A DNA stretch of 5,795 bases, from the NCBI GenBank assembly GCA_964464825.1, contig CAYXKL010000138.1:1-5795 (forward strand), in the 5' to 3' direction. The notes under the pieces are model-generated. The model made no database searches. It was given only the letters and a program-made list of their open reading frames with translations, and was not told where the DNA came from. The stretch's first letter is position 1. Each line of letters starts with the position of its first letter. The stretch is from DYJK01 sp964464825 (lineage in GTDB: Bacteria; Bacteroidota; Ignavibacteria; Ignavibacteriales; Melioribacteraceae). A program made the position numbers and the translations under genes. Below, piece after piece: positions 5,766 through 5,795 of this stretch.

Positions 5766-5795
5766 GCCACCTTAGCTCAGCTGGTAGAGCAGCGC
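5766..5795 (+). tRNA. tRNA, 5' end only (possibly tRNA-Thr)
   Basis: The last 30 bases are the start of a tRNA cut by the window edge. They hold the 7-nt acceptor strand GCCACCT (5766-5772), the T8-A9 pair of linker bases, a D arm with stem GCTC/GAGC and loop AGCTGGTA containing the invariant GG, then A26 and the beginning of the anticodon stem (GCGC). The anticodon is outside the window. The GCCACCT acceptor and D arm resemble bacterial tRNA-Thr genes I remember, but that identity is only a guess. It follows the 31-aa gene by 10 nt without a visible terminator or promoter, so it may be processed from a shared transcript. Confidence 0.9.

Noticed and set aside
1..5795. CRISPR array, insertion sequence, attachment site or defence system
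   Set aside because: No spaced direct repeats, transposase, integrase, or nuclease/helicase motifs were seen on either strand; the partial tRNA at the end could be an integration site, but nothing beyond it is visible.

Overview
This is an AT-rich bacterial chromosome window with mostly housekeeping and accessory genes and no visible mobile element, CRISPR array or phage gene. A 31-residue, almost entirely basic ribosome-associated protein of the AURKAIP1/COX24 (mS38/bS22-like) type, low GC and a mix of strong Shine-Dalgarno (SD) sites suggest the Bacteroidota/Chlorobiota group, perhaps an Ignavibacteria-like lineage. That assignment is inferred from recalled family distributions, not from a search.

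Layout: positions 1-244 (+) hold the 3' end of an IMP dehydrogenase/GMP reductase family gene. It converges on a minus-strand block read from about 4340 down to 274. In transcription order this block has two single-pass membrane proteins of unknown function (4339-3746 and 3681-3133). They share an N-terminal signature and look like diverged paralogs. Next come a CopZ-like metallochaperone (3065-2859), a Cu+-type P1B ATPase CopA (2858-636) and a cupin without metal-ligand histidines (633-274). The last three are separated by 0 and 2 nt and are almost certainly co-transcribed. The two membrane proteins are set apart by gaps of 64 and 67 nt and may be a separate unit. A 252-nt divergent intergenic region (4340-4591) separates this block from a plus-strand cluster: an HU/IHF-family protein (4592-4885), a zinc-ribbon/TM/TPR membrane protein (4889-5638), the 31-aa basic protein (5660-5755), and the first 30 nt of a tRNA (from 5766) cut by the window end.

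How the genes work together: CopZ and CopA form a standard copper-efflux pair, in which the chaperone passes Cu(I) to the N-terminal metal-binding domain or membrane entry site of the ATPase. The cupin may be a co-expressed accessory or an unrelated passenger. The plus-strand cluster groups a nucleoid protein, a membrane TPR scaffold and a translation-related mini-protein with a tRNA, which resembles a growth or gene-expression neighbourhood.

The least explained parts are the two paralogous membrane proteins, an 11-bp hairpin that covers a potential SD site and ends on the start codon of the second one, and the metal-ligand-less cupin. I did not find clear evidence of a new defence or mobile system.
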